A DNA stretch of 33,942 bases from Treponema sp. (GTDB lineage Bacteria; Spirochaetota; Spirochaetia; Treponematales; Treponemataceae), in the NCBI GenBank assembly GCA_016297405.1, contig JAEDGP010000017.1, positions 1 through 33,942 on the forward strand, read 5' to 3'. The position numbers and the translations under genes were made by a program. Under the pieces are notes generated by a model. It was not told the origin of the DNA. It saw nothing but the letters and a program-made list of their open reading frames with translations, and did not search any database. Positions 24,040 to 31,197 of the stretch are shown here, one piece after another (positions within the stretch are counted from its first letter, which is position 1; every line of letters begins with the position of its first letter).

Positions 24040-24058
24040 AAATATTCCGCCTTTAGAT

Positions 24059-24613
24059 CTACATGAGGAAGCTTCGGGCTTTTTCCAACATCTGATCAAA
24101 CAGACGCTGAATATCCGCCGAACTTTTTCTGACTTCCTGCAAAGAAACATTGTCCAAAAAAGCAGACAATTCTTTTCTTTTTATTTCATCGGCAACTTCA
24201 TTAAAAATCTCAAGCATTGGTATTAAAACAAATGCCCTTTCTTTCATTCTGGGATGTGGAATTATAAGATCGGCTTCATTAACGCATTGATTTTCGAATT
24301 CTTCGATATCGATATCCAAAGATCTAGGTCCAAAACGAATCTCTTTGGTTCTGTCCCGGCCAAATTCAGCTTCAATGCCATTGATTATAGAAAGGAGCTG
24401 TCGCGGCGTCACAGAATCGTCTACAAAGCCGCGTACAACCATATTATAAAAATCATCTTGATCAGTAACATACATGGCCTTGGACACATAAACGGAAGAA
24501 TACTTTATATCCCTTAATACTGCAGAAAGTCGAAAAACAGATAGAGCAAGAAGTTCAGGACATAAATACCCTTTATATTGTGCATTCGAACCAAGACCAA
24601 GTATGACTTCCAT
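24059..24613 (-). CDS. folK: 2-amino-4-hydroxy-6-hydroxymethyldihydropteridine pyrophosphokinase
   Basis: HPPK transfers pyrophosphate from ATP to the pterin in folate biosynthesis. The 184-residue product carries the family landmarks: VILGLGSNAQ at the start, FYNMVVRGF (the FxN segment), RFGPRSLDIDI around residues 93-103 with the metal-binding Asp pair, and IPHPRMKERAFVLIPM. Length is normal for a single-domain HPPK. It lies three bases after recA, with no strong Shine-Dalgarno site of its own, and 19 bases before scpA. No other folate gene is in the window. Confidence 0.93.
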   Translation of the reverse strand: MEVILGLGSNAQYKGYLCPELLALSVFRLSAVLRDIKYSSVYVSKAMYVTDQDDFYNMVVRGFVDDSVTPRQLLSIINGIEAEFGRDRTKEIRFGPRSLDIDIEEFENQCVNEADLIIPHPRMKERAFVLIPMLEIFNEVADEIKRKELSAFLDNVSLQEVRKSSADIQRLFDQMLEKARSFLM

Positions 24614-24616
24614 AGA

Positions 24617-25765
24617 CTAGAACAAACCTTCCTGTGCAGCAGGTGCACTTTCCGGAGATTCAGCAGGTTGTTCAGCTTTTGTCTTCTTCTTTTTTTCTTC
24701 TTTTACTTCAAAAACAGGATTTCCATCACGATCTTTTAAAACCTGTCCTGGAAAAAGCTGTTCGCGAAGCTGTTTTTCAAGGTTATCAGCATACTCCGCA
24801 TCTTGCTCGATGAAATTAACGGCATTTTCATGACCTTGGCCAACCTTTACATCTCCTTGAGTAAACCATGCACCACGCTTATCGATAATGCCATGTTTTA
24901 CGGCACAATCGAGCAAACTTGCACAGCGGGAAATACCTTTTCCAAAGTAGATGTCAAGTTCAACTTTTCTGAATGGAGGTGCAACCTTATTTTTTACAAC
25001 CTTTACTCGAACACGGTTTCCAATCGCTTCCTCATCACCTTTTCCATCGATGGACTCAATACGGCGGATTTCAAGACGCACAGAAGAATAGAATTTCAAT
25101 GCATTACCGCCAGTTGTAGTTTCTGGATTTCCAAACATTACACCAATCTTCATACGAATCTGGTTGATAAAGATTACGATACACTTGCTCTTGCCAACAA
25201 TTGCTGTAAGTTTGCGAAGAGCCTGGCTCATAAGACGAGCCTGAAGACCCATAACCGAATCTCCCATTTCACCATCAATTTCCTTCTGAGGTGTAAGAGC
25301 TGCAACTGAATCCACTACAATTATATCAATAGCACCGGAACGAATAAGACTTTCCGTAATTTCAAGAGCCTGTTCACCATTATCAGGCTGAGCAACATAA
25401 AGCTCATCGATATTTACTCCAAGATTCTTTGCATAAACAGGATCCAGAGCATGTTCAGCATCAACAAAAGCGGCAAGCCCACCAAGCTTCTGAGCTTCGG
25501 CTATGGCATGCAAAGCCAACGTAGTTTTGCCCGAACTTTCAGGACCATACATTTCAATGATACGCCCACGGGGATAACCGCCAATACCCAATGCTTCATC
25601 TAAAACAATTGAACCAGAAGGGATCACGTCAATTCCGGCAGTGTTTGCCTGTTCCCCAAGTTTAATCAAAGCACCCTGACCATACTGCTTTTCAATCTGC
25701 AATCTTGCAGCTTCAAGCGCCTTCAGTTTTTCTGACATTTCTGCAGAAACATTTTCTCCAGCCAT
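24617..25765 (-). CDS. recA: Recombinase RecA
   Basis: 382 residues from the ATG at 25765, fixed by a perfect GGAGG five bases upstream. RecA filaments on single-stranded DNA carry out strand exchange and activate the SOS response where present. Landmarks: EKQYGQGALIKLG, Walker A GPESSGKTT, IDIIVVDSVAALTP, the L1/L2 DNA-binding loops with MGLQARLMSQALRKLT and GGNALKFYSSVRLEIRR, and an acidic/Ala-Pro-rich C-terminal tail (ESPESAPAAQEGLF). It leads the run folK-scpA-scpB-rluB-cmk/rpsA. I do not see a recognisable LexA box upstream. Confidence 0.98.
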   Translation of the reverse strand: MAGENVSAEMSEKLKALEAARLQIEKQYGQGALIKLGEQANTAGIDVIPSGSIVLDEALGIGGYPRGRIIEMYGPESSGKTTLALHAIAEAQKLGGLAAFVDAEHALDPVYAKNLGVNIDELYVAQPDNGEQALEITESLIRSGAIDIIVVDSVAALTPQKEIDGEMGDSVMGLQARLMSQALRKLTAIVGKSKCIVIFINQIRMKIGVMFGNPETTTGGNALKFYSSVRLEIRRIESIDGKGDEEAIGNRVRVKVVKNKVAPPFRKVELDIYFGKGISRCASLLDCAVKHGIIDKRGAWFTQGDVKVGQGHENAVNFIEQDAEYADNLEKQLREQLFPGQVLKDRDGNPVFEVKEEKKKKTKAEQPAESPESAPAAQEGLF

Positions 25766-25978
25766 AACAGCCTCCATGTATACTAATGCTGCATAAATTA
25801 CAGCTGCCGTTTTCAAAACGACAAAAAAGGGAAAGCTGCCACCTGCAAAAAAAACAATGGCAGAAATGCCCCACCCTTTTTATAGCGATTTTTTTTCAAA
25901 AAAATGAAGTTATTTCATCTTTTTATAAAAAAATACCATATGCTAGTGTCAAATAATGACACCGATACACATTTCCTT
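25766..25978 (-). promoter_or_regulatory. recA upstream region with palindromes, promoter not clear
   Basis: This 213-base gap holds the recA promoter region and the 3' end of the TPR gene. On the minus strand there is a 13-base palindrome CGTTTTGAAAACG about 45 bases before the recA ATG, a CTATAAAAAG box near 25886-25877 that could be a -10, and a hairpin GGCA-TTTC-TGCC followed shortly by eight T. A GTGTCA/TGACAC inverted repeat lies at 25946-25962. No -35/-10 pair is convincing, so the exact promoter is left open. Confidence 0.35.
25895..25925 (-). terminator. Possible AT-rich terminator after the TPR membrane gene
   Basis: On the minus strand AAAGATGAA, a five-base loop and TTCATTTTT can pair (nine pairs including one G-U) and continue into a T run. 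It lies about 60 bases after the stop at 25979. The stem is AT-rich, so the strength is uncertain. Confidence 0.4.
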
Positions 25979-27106
25979 CTACATTTTTCCAACAGACAAG
26001 GTATCGCTTACTCCCTGGTAAATCGACCGTCCCTCAAGAAGAAGCACCCCTCCCTCTTTGCCAGACGTAATTTTTCCAAGAATCTTCACAGGCTTGTCAT
26101 ATTCAATTCGCTGGGCAACAGGAAAACGAACAGTAACAACACCTTCAACTGTTTCCATATTTTCATAGCCGATAAGAAGATCAAAAGTGGTTCCCTCATC
26201 CCTTACATTGGAAATTCGGCCCGACCAAGCCACATAGCAATCAAGATAAAGACTTGGATCTTGAGAAACTTCCACATAGGAACAGTTTCGCTTTATAGAA
26301 TCAAATCCAGGAGCCTTATTCAGATAGGACATGAGTTCCTGAGCTTTATTCTTTACCGACAAAGCAGCATTGGACAAAAGGATTCTATTGATTTCAATCT
26401 GTGCACTATTGTCATCATATTCCTGAAAAGATTTGCAGGCCGTCTCATATGATTGGTTGATCTGCGCTGCACTCAGAATATACCGGAACGAGACAGAAGA
26501 AAGATTTTCCTTCTGCACATTGGCCTTTTCATCAACAGTAAGCATAAGGGAACTCAAATTCTGCCTGGAACCTGCATAAGGATCAAGCTTTGGCGAAGCA
26601 GGTCTATTCAGAAGCGAAAGTGCCAGCACACAACCCAAAACACTTGCAATTACAGGAATGGCTACCGCAACAACTGCGAATGGATTAAATCCAAGGGGTG
26701 GATAAAATTGTTCTATTTTGCCAGTATCAATCCATTTGCAGATAGTCTCATAATCGCCCTGTTTTTTTATGAATTCCAATGCCCGCTCAGCAATTTTATG
26801 AGACGGATCATTATCAAGAATTTCCATATAATATTGAATAGCACGATTCGTGTCGCCACGCCTCAAAAACAACGCAGCCTGCCCCAGTCGAAGATTATTA
26901 TCGGAAAGCTTTATGTTCCTGGCCTTCTGAAACCAGGTGGACGCAGCCCCGAAATCACCCGCATAAAGATACGCAGTTCCAAGAGTAAGATTATATTCAA
27001 ATTCCATGGCATAAATGTCATACCGGCTTTCAAGAACCGTAATGGCCTTGTCAAAACGGCGACGCTGCATATACCTTTTAGCCAGTACCAATGCACTCTG
27101 ACTCAT
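25979..27106 (-). CDS. TPR protein with one transmembrane segment and a C-terminal OB-like region
   Basis: 375 residues. The first 125 form TPR-like repeats (RRRFDKAITVLESRY, LGTAYLYAGDFGAASTWFQKA, GDTNRAIQYYMEILDNDP). A strong membrane segment follows at about 140-166 (NPFAVVAVAIPVIASVLGCV and onward), so the TPR part faces the cytoplasm and the remaining 200 residues probably face the periplasm. That second part is helical and then beta-rich at the end (YVAWSGRISNVRDEG, VTVRFPV, PVKILGKITSG), resembling an OB-like fold. No enzyme motif is visible. Its ATG follows the stop of the exported acidic protein directly (TAAATG), so it is the last gene of the rpe cluster. Confidence 0.82.
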   Translation of the reverse strand: MSQSALVLAKRYMQRRRFDKAITVLESRYDIYAMEFEYNLTLGTAYLYAGDFGAASTWFQKARNIKLSDNNLRLGQAALFLRRGDTNRAIQYYMEILDNDPSHKIAERALEFIKKQGDYETICKWIDTGKIEQFYPPLGFNPFAVVAVAIPVIASVLGCVLALSLLNRPASPKLDPYAGSRQNLSSLMLTVDEKANVQKENLSSVSFRYILSAAQINQSYETACKSFQEYDDNSAQIEINRILLSNAALSVKNKAQELMSYLNKAPGFDSIKRNCSYVEVSQDPSLYLDCYVAWSGRISNVRDEGTTFDLLIGYENMETVEGVVTVRFPVAQRIEYDKPVKILGKITSGKEGGVLLLEGRSIYQGVSDTLSVGKM

Positions 27107-28456
27107 TTACTGCTGCCTCAGCTTATTCATGATTGCATCAAGTTCTGCATTCAGTTGAAGTATTTCTTCCCTGTCCACAGACGAAGCATCAGATTCCAGG
27201 GAATTGATTTTATCCAAAAGTGCCTGCACATACGAAGGATCAAGCTTTTCAGGCCCGATTGTATCTACATTGAATGGAATCGAAGGCTTTTTCGAAAGGC
27301 TTTCATCATCAACATCTTTTTCCATAGGAACAATCTCTTCCCCAGGCTCCTTGGGAACTTCAGTTTCATCCTGCTTTTCAGGCTGCACATTGATTTTTTC
27401 TTCAGAACCATTGGCATCTTCGTTTTCTTCTGCTTCTTTTTTAAGCTGCTTTTCGATTTTTCCAATAAAGGCATCACTGTCAATTTTTCGATCGCCGGTT
27501 GCAGTCATAATATAATAAACGATTTTTCCAGACTCTTCAGGTCCAAGCTCAAGAGGTTCCCAGTTCAGACAAATTGCCGAATTGTTGTAGGAAAGAACCG
27601 AGTCAAAGGTTCTGGCCGTTACAGTTTCTGGAACCCACGCAGGAAGAGCAAGAAAATCCTTGTTTCCAAGGGAAACAACTTCAGGTTTTGTAATGTCGGC
27701 ACCATGAAGAAGCACACACATGGCAGCCTTCGGGGAACCTGAATAAATGTATTTGATTTTGTCAAAACGACGCACCTGAATCTCACTATTCAAAGCCAGA
27801 TTCTCGGCTGTAGAAAAATGAGGTCCAAGCTTTTCTCCAAGAACAGTATCAAGCACCTGTTTCAGATAAAAACTATTGTATCTTTTTCCACGATTGATAA
27901 CTTCGATGGTAACTTTAATTACATCAGGATCTTTTTTCGGTTCAGACTGAATGACATCAAAACCAACAAGGACTTTTGCAACTTCTGGAACCACATAAAC
28001 CATTTGGCCACCAGTCTTCGTTTTTCTAGCTCCAACTACGACCCCGGAAGCGTCTGTAAGACGATATTCATTTTTGCCAACTTTCAGGGAGAAAAACGAA
28101 GAAGTAAATTCGTCGTTTCCAGACAAAAGGGGAATCGCAGCATCATCCTGATTCAATGCATAAAGCTGAAAACTTCCAACACTTCCTTTCATCAGGATTT
28201 TTACGGCACCCACAGAATTCTCAAGGGTTTTTGCCCTGAAAACAGGTTCGCCAGCAAGATTTTCCACAAGTTTATGACCAGAAGCTATCTTTTTTCCTGT
28301 TGTATCAGCTTTCTTTTCTGATTTTTTTACAGTTTCAACCTTTACATTCGACCCAGCCCCTCTGCCTTTCTTTGCATCCTTAGCGTACAAAGCGGAAGAA
28401 ACAAGAGCAATAAGCGCAAGGGCAACGGGAATTGTAGATTTGTTAATGCGAATCAT
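27107..28456 (-). CDS. Exported protein with acidic linker and C-terminal coiled coil
   Basis: 449 residues. A signal peptide (about 1-25, ALALIALVSSALYAKD) is followed by a Lys/Gly-rich linker (26-57), a beta-rich domain (about 60-335, for example FRAKTLENSVGAVKILMKGS and GKNEYRLTDASG), a long Glu/Asp/Pro-rich linker (about 340-400) and a short helix with leucine heptads at the end (LDKINSLESDASSVDREEIL and on). The layout suggests a periplasmic scaffold or adaptor. The start has GGAGG four bases upstream and overlaps the previous stop by ATGA. I do not recognise the family; it is flanked by two TPR proteins and probably works with them. Confidence 0.8.
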   Translation of the reverse strand: MIRINKSTIPVALALIALVSSALYAKDAKKGRGAGSNVKVETVKKSEKKADTTGKKIASGHKLVENLAGEPVFRAKTLENSVGAVKILMKGSVGSFQLYALNQDDAAIPLLSGNDEFTSSFFSLKVGKNEYRLTDASGVVVGARKTKTGGQMVYVVPEVAKVLVGFDVIQSEPKKDPDVIKVTIEVINRGKRYNSFYLKQVLDTVLGEKLGPHFSTAENLALNSEIQVRRFDKIKYIYSGSPKAAMCVLLHGADITKPEVVSLGNKDFLALPAWVPETVTARTFDSVLSYNNSAICLNWEPLELGPEESGKIVYYIMTATGDRKIDSDAFIGKIEKQLKKEAEENEDANGSEEKINVQPEKQDETEVPKEPGEEIVPMEKDVDDESLSKKPSIPFNVDTIGPEKLDPSYVQALLDKINSLESDASSVDREEILQLNAELDAIMNKLRQQ

Positions 28457-29361
28457 TTTTCCTCCCCTGAAACAGTCTGACTGTCAAGAAGTTCCTGAGT
28501 TTTTCTGGCTTTTTCCTTAAGTTCACGAATCATATCCAGCTGCTGGTTTCTTTCACCACTGTTTTTCTGTATTTCCGCATCCAGCTGCAACTGAAGGTCA
28601 GTATTCTTTTGATTGAGTTCACTGATTTTCTTCTCCAGTTCAGAATTCTTCTTCTGGAGTTCCACAAGTCTTTTTCTGGCATCCCTTGCGCTTTCCGAAT
28701 CCGTAAGACGCAACTGTCGTTCATACTCTTCCTTAGCAGCAAGATATTCTTCACCAGTTTCTTTCAGAAGATATAACAGCTTTTCTTCCCTGTAACTCTG
28801 CTCGATGGTTTCAATTCTGAATTGAGCTGCCGGCGCCTTAGCATCATCAGGATATTCCATGATTATTCTCTGATACAGAAGCTTGGCATCATCAAAATTT
28901 GCAGCTGCATAAAAAGATTCCGCAACCCAGAACAAAGCCGAACAATACATTTCATGATCAGGATACTGGTGGCAGAAATCACTTAAAACTAATACGGATT
29001 TTTCGAATTCACCAATGCAGAACAAAGCCCTTCCCTTATGGTACATCACATGAGAAACGTACGGACTTTCAGGAAAATTCTGAAGATAAGTTTCACAATC
29101 CTGATAAGCAGTCTTATATTCTCCGGCATACATTTCTGCCGTTATAAGCATATACCAGGTATCTGCTGTATTGTTTTCCGCATAGGAAACAGCTCGCCTT
29201 AGCATAAAAACGCTGGACATCCATTCCCCCGCACGAAATGCACTGGCCCCTTGAATGAACGAGGCTGCAGCAGTTCCAGAGGAAATTTCTGCTGACACTG
29301 GAAAAACAACGAAACCTGTAACAAGACACGCAGTCATCAAAACAGTCTTTGTTCTATTCAT
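28453..29361 (-). CDS. Exported TPR protein with C-terminal coiled coil
   Basis: 302 residues from ATG 29361 (a TTG at 29373 would add four). A signal peptide covers about residues 1-24 (TACLVTGFVVFPVSA). TPR or BamD/CpoB-like repeats run from about 30 to 190 (FRAGEWMSSVFMLRRAVSYA, AGEYKTAYQDCETYLQNFP, YHKGRALFCIGEFEKSV, FYAAANFDDAKLLYQRII). A long charged coiled coil fills 195-290 (ELQKKNSELEKKISELNQKN). CpoB has a similar pair of elements in reversed order. The gene begins 15 bases after rpe and overlaps the next gene by ATGA. Confidence 0.82.
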   Translation of the reverse strand: MNRTKTVLMTACLVTGFVVFPVSAEISSGTAAASFIQGASAFRAGEWMSSVFMLRRAVSYAENNTADTWYMLITAEMYAGEYKTAYQDCETYLQNFPESPYVSHVMYHKGRALFCIGEFEKSVLVLSDFCHQYPDHEMYCSALFWVAESFYAAANFDDAKLLYQRIIMEYPDDAKAPAAQFRIETIEQSYREEKLLYLLKETGEEYLAAKEEYERQLRLTDSESARDARKRLVELQKKNSELEKKISELNQKNTDLQLQLDAEIQKNSGERNQQLDMIRELKEKARKTQELLDSQTVSGEEK

Positions 29362-29376
29362 CAATAAACTCAAAAT

Positions 29377-30009
29377 CTATTTCTCCCATTTAAGTTCGCC
29401 GGTAAAAAAGGCAGAACCTGAAACTACAACATCGGCCTTAGCATCAACAACTGACGAAAGGGTTTTTGAATTGACTCCACCATCAACAGAAACCATGAAA
29501 TTCAATCCTGTTTCTTCCCGGATTTTTATAAGCTCGGAAATCTTCTTTACGCAGGAAGGAATAAGCTTCTGGCCACCAAACCCAGGGTTTACTGTCATAA
29601 CAAGAACAAGATCTACATATTCAAGCAGCTGGGCGATTGCAAAAACTGGTGTTGACGGAACAATTGAGATGCCAGCTTTCTTGCCAAGATCGTGAATGCG
29701 CTGAACCAGACGATGGGAATGAATGCAAGCTTCATGATGAAAAGTGATCCAGTCCGCACCGGCAGCAGCAAAGCTTTCCACCTGCTCTTCTGGATGTTCG
29801 ACCATAAGATGAACGTCAAACGGAAGATTCGAATAGGGGCGCAAACACTGAACCACAGGCTGACCATAAGAAATCTGAGGGACAAAACGTCCATCCATCA
29901 CATCGATATGAACAACCGTTCCACCGTTGTCTTCAATAATCTTCAAAGCGTTTTTCAAATCTGCCAGATCTGCAGAAAGCAGAGATGGTGCAAGCATAAT
30001 ATTTTTCAT
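29377..30009 (-). CDS. rpe: Ribulose-phosphate 3-epimerase
   Basis: Interconverts ribulose 5-phosphate and xylulose 5-phosphate in the pentose phosphate pathway. The 210-residue TIM barrel shows all hallmarks: APSLLSADLADL, VHIDVMDGRFVPQISYG with metal-binding His and Asp, FDVHLMVEHPEE, the VLVMTVNPGFGGQKLIP loop and VDGGVN, and a phosphate-binding SGSAFF near the end. It is first in a cluster with three envelope proteins. The -10 box ends ten bases before the ATG and there is no Shine-Dalgarno sequence, so the mRNA may be nearly leaderless. Confidence 0.96.
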   Translation of the reverse strand: MKNIMLAPSLLSADLADLKNALKIIEDNGGTVVHIDVMDGRFVPQISYGQPVVQCLRPYSNLPFDVHLMVEHPEEQVESFAAAGADWITFHHEACIHSHRLVQRIHDLGKKAGISIVPSTPVFAIAQLLEYVDLVLVMTVNPGFGGQKLIPSCVKKISELIKIREETGLNFMVSVDGGVNSKTLSSVVDAKADVVVSGSAFFTGELKWEK

Positions 30010-30018
30010 TTAACTTCT

Positions 30019-30047
30019 AATATAACAGAATGAAGGGAAATATACAA
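30019..30047 (-). promoter_or_regulatory. Candidate promoter of rpe
   Basis: On the minus strand TTGTAT (30047-30042) and TATATT (30024-30019) are spaced by 17 bases. The predicted start of transcription (about 30012) leaves only two to four bases before the rpe ATG at 30009. Confidence 0.5.
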
Positions 30048-30072
30048 TTTAATTATAGTTTTTTAGATTTGA

Positions 30073-30109
30073 TTATCAGGCAAAAAATATCTTTAAAATT
30101 TTCTGATAA
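30073..30109. repeat. Inverted repeat upstream of the tandem promoters
   Basis: TTATCAG (30073-30079) and CTGATAA (30103-30109) are perfect inverted copies 23 bases apart in the divergent gap between rpe and the TPR gene. The second arm ends eight bases before the -35 box at 30117. It could be an operator or a weak hairpin; chance is not excluded in AT-rich DNA. Confidence 0.35.
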
Positions 30110-30116
30110 AAAAGTA

Positions 30117-30145
30117 TTGACAGATTGGAATAAAGCGAGTATAAA
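30117..30145 (+). promoter_or_regulatory. Upstream promoter P1 of the TPR-greA unit
   Basis: A perfect TTGACA (30117-30122) and TATAAA (30140-30145) are spaced by 17 bases. Transcription would start near 30152, giving a leader of about 70 bases. Confidence 0.7.
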
Positions 30146-30180
30146 CTTTACCCCAATTTTACATATTTTTTACATTTTCA

Positions 30181-30208
30181 TTGACTAAAAACTATTTTAT
30201 GCTATAAT
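30181..30208 (+). promoter_or_regulatory. Downstream promoter P2 of the TPR-greA unit
   Basis: TTGACT (30181-30186) and a perfect TATAAT (30203-30208) are spaced by 16 bases. The expected start of transcription near 30215 leaves only seven to nine bases before the ATG at 30223, with no Shine-Dalgarno sequence. Confidence 0.7.
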
Positions 30209-30222
30209 AGCACTTACCGCTT

Positions 30223-31152
30223 ATGGATATTCTAACTGAAAAAGGGCTGAAAGATGCCATCACTTTTCTGGAGGCTGGCAACCCCGCCCAAGCAAAGATG
30301 ATAATCGATGAAAGCCTTCAGAATGATCTTGAAAGCTGGGAGCTGTTTTTTACCAGCCAATGCTGCATATTTTGGGCCGACACATTCTACAGACTGGACA
30401 AATCTGAACCGGGGCTTCAAAAAGGCGACATTCTCCTGCAGGAATGGAAGAATTTCATTGCTTCCACAAAACAGAAGGAATTGGTATACGAGCCAGCCGT
30501 CTATGCCGCATGCAGAGGGGTTTTCTCCCTGGCACTTCAGAATTTCAGCCAGCTGCTGAACGAACGAGATTCGATTCTGAAAGCTGAAATAATGAGAAAA
30601 ACAGGTCTTTGCTACAAGAAACTTGGGGAATTCGAAAATGCGCGGATGTGCCTTTCCCAGGCGAACAATCTGCAGCAAAAGAATGCCGCCGTCCTTGCGG
30701 ATCTTGCAGACTGCTATGCACTTTGCGGTGATGCCAGAGCTGCAAAAGTTCTTTTCAGGGAAGCCTTCTTCACTGACTTCAAGAAAGTCGACCTTGACTT
30801 CCTTGATTCACAGCTGATTCGGAGACTGGTGGAAAGAACTGAAAAATTAGGCTACACAGGTGATGCCCTTAAAGCCTGGATTCCAGTCTACGCTGTACTT
30901 TGGGGCGTTTTCAGCGCAAAAAGAATGCTGAAAGCCCAGGAAGTGGGAAAGCTGAAACAGGAAATCTACTCTCTTGAAAACGAAATGAAAGATCCTTCCC
31001 GATCTTCCAAGCTTTTGGTTCCAAGATTGATAAACATGTATTTTTGGCTCATCGATTACTGTCAGACAACAGAAGACAACAGGTCAATCCATGAGATATT
31101 ACTAAAGATAAAAATCACGGATCCGGTCATACACGACATGTATGTACATTGA
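30223..31152 (+). CDS. TPR-like helical repeat protein
   Basis: 309 residues, soluble, without signal peptide or membrane segment. The helical repeats are clearest at about residues 125-190 (ILKAEIMRKTGLCYKKLGEF, ARMCLSQANNLQQ, VLADLADCYALCGDARAAKV), with further helical pairs before and after. Such repeats mediate protein-protein contacts in the cytoplasm. The protein precedes the giant greA by 45 bases on the same strand and probably shares its transcripts, since no terminator or promoter separates them. The GreA N-terminus is itself built of TPR-like repeats, so a physical partnership is possible but not shown. The start is the first ATG after promoter P2. Confidence 0.82.
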   Translation: MDILTEKGLKDAITFLEAGNPAQAKMIIDESLQNDLESWELFFTSQCCIFWADTFYRLDKSEPGLQKGDILLQEWKNFIASTKQKELVYEPAVYAACRGVFSLALQNFSQLLNERDSILKAEIMRKTGLCYKKLGEFENARMCLSQANNLQQKNAAVLADLADCYALCGDARAAKVLFREAFFTDFKKVDLDFLDSQLIRRLVERTEKLGYTGDALKAWIPVYAVLWGVFSAKRMLKAQEVGKLKQEIYSLENEMKDPSRSSKLLVPRLINMYFWLIDYCQTTEDNRSIHEILLKIKITDPVIHDMYVH

Positions 31153-31197
31153 TTCGACAGAGAGAAAAGAGTTTAGAAAAGCGCAGGAGTTTTTTAT

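Noticed and set aside
26453..27742. Plus-strand open frame of 429 codons
   Set aside because: It lies opposite the TPR gene and the exported acidic protein, its product is rich in Ile, Phe, Arg and Asn without any motif, and the minus-strand genes have ribosome binding sites, coupled junctions and recognisable domains.
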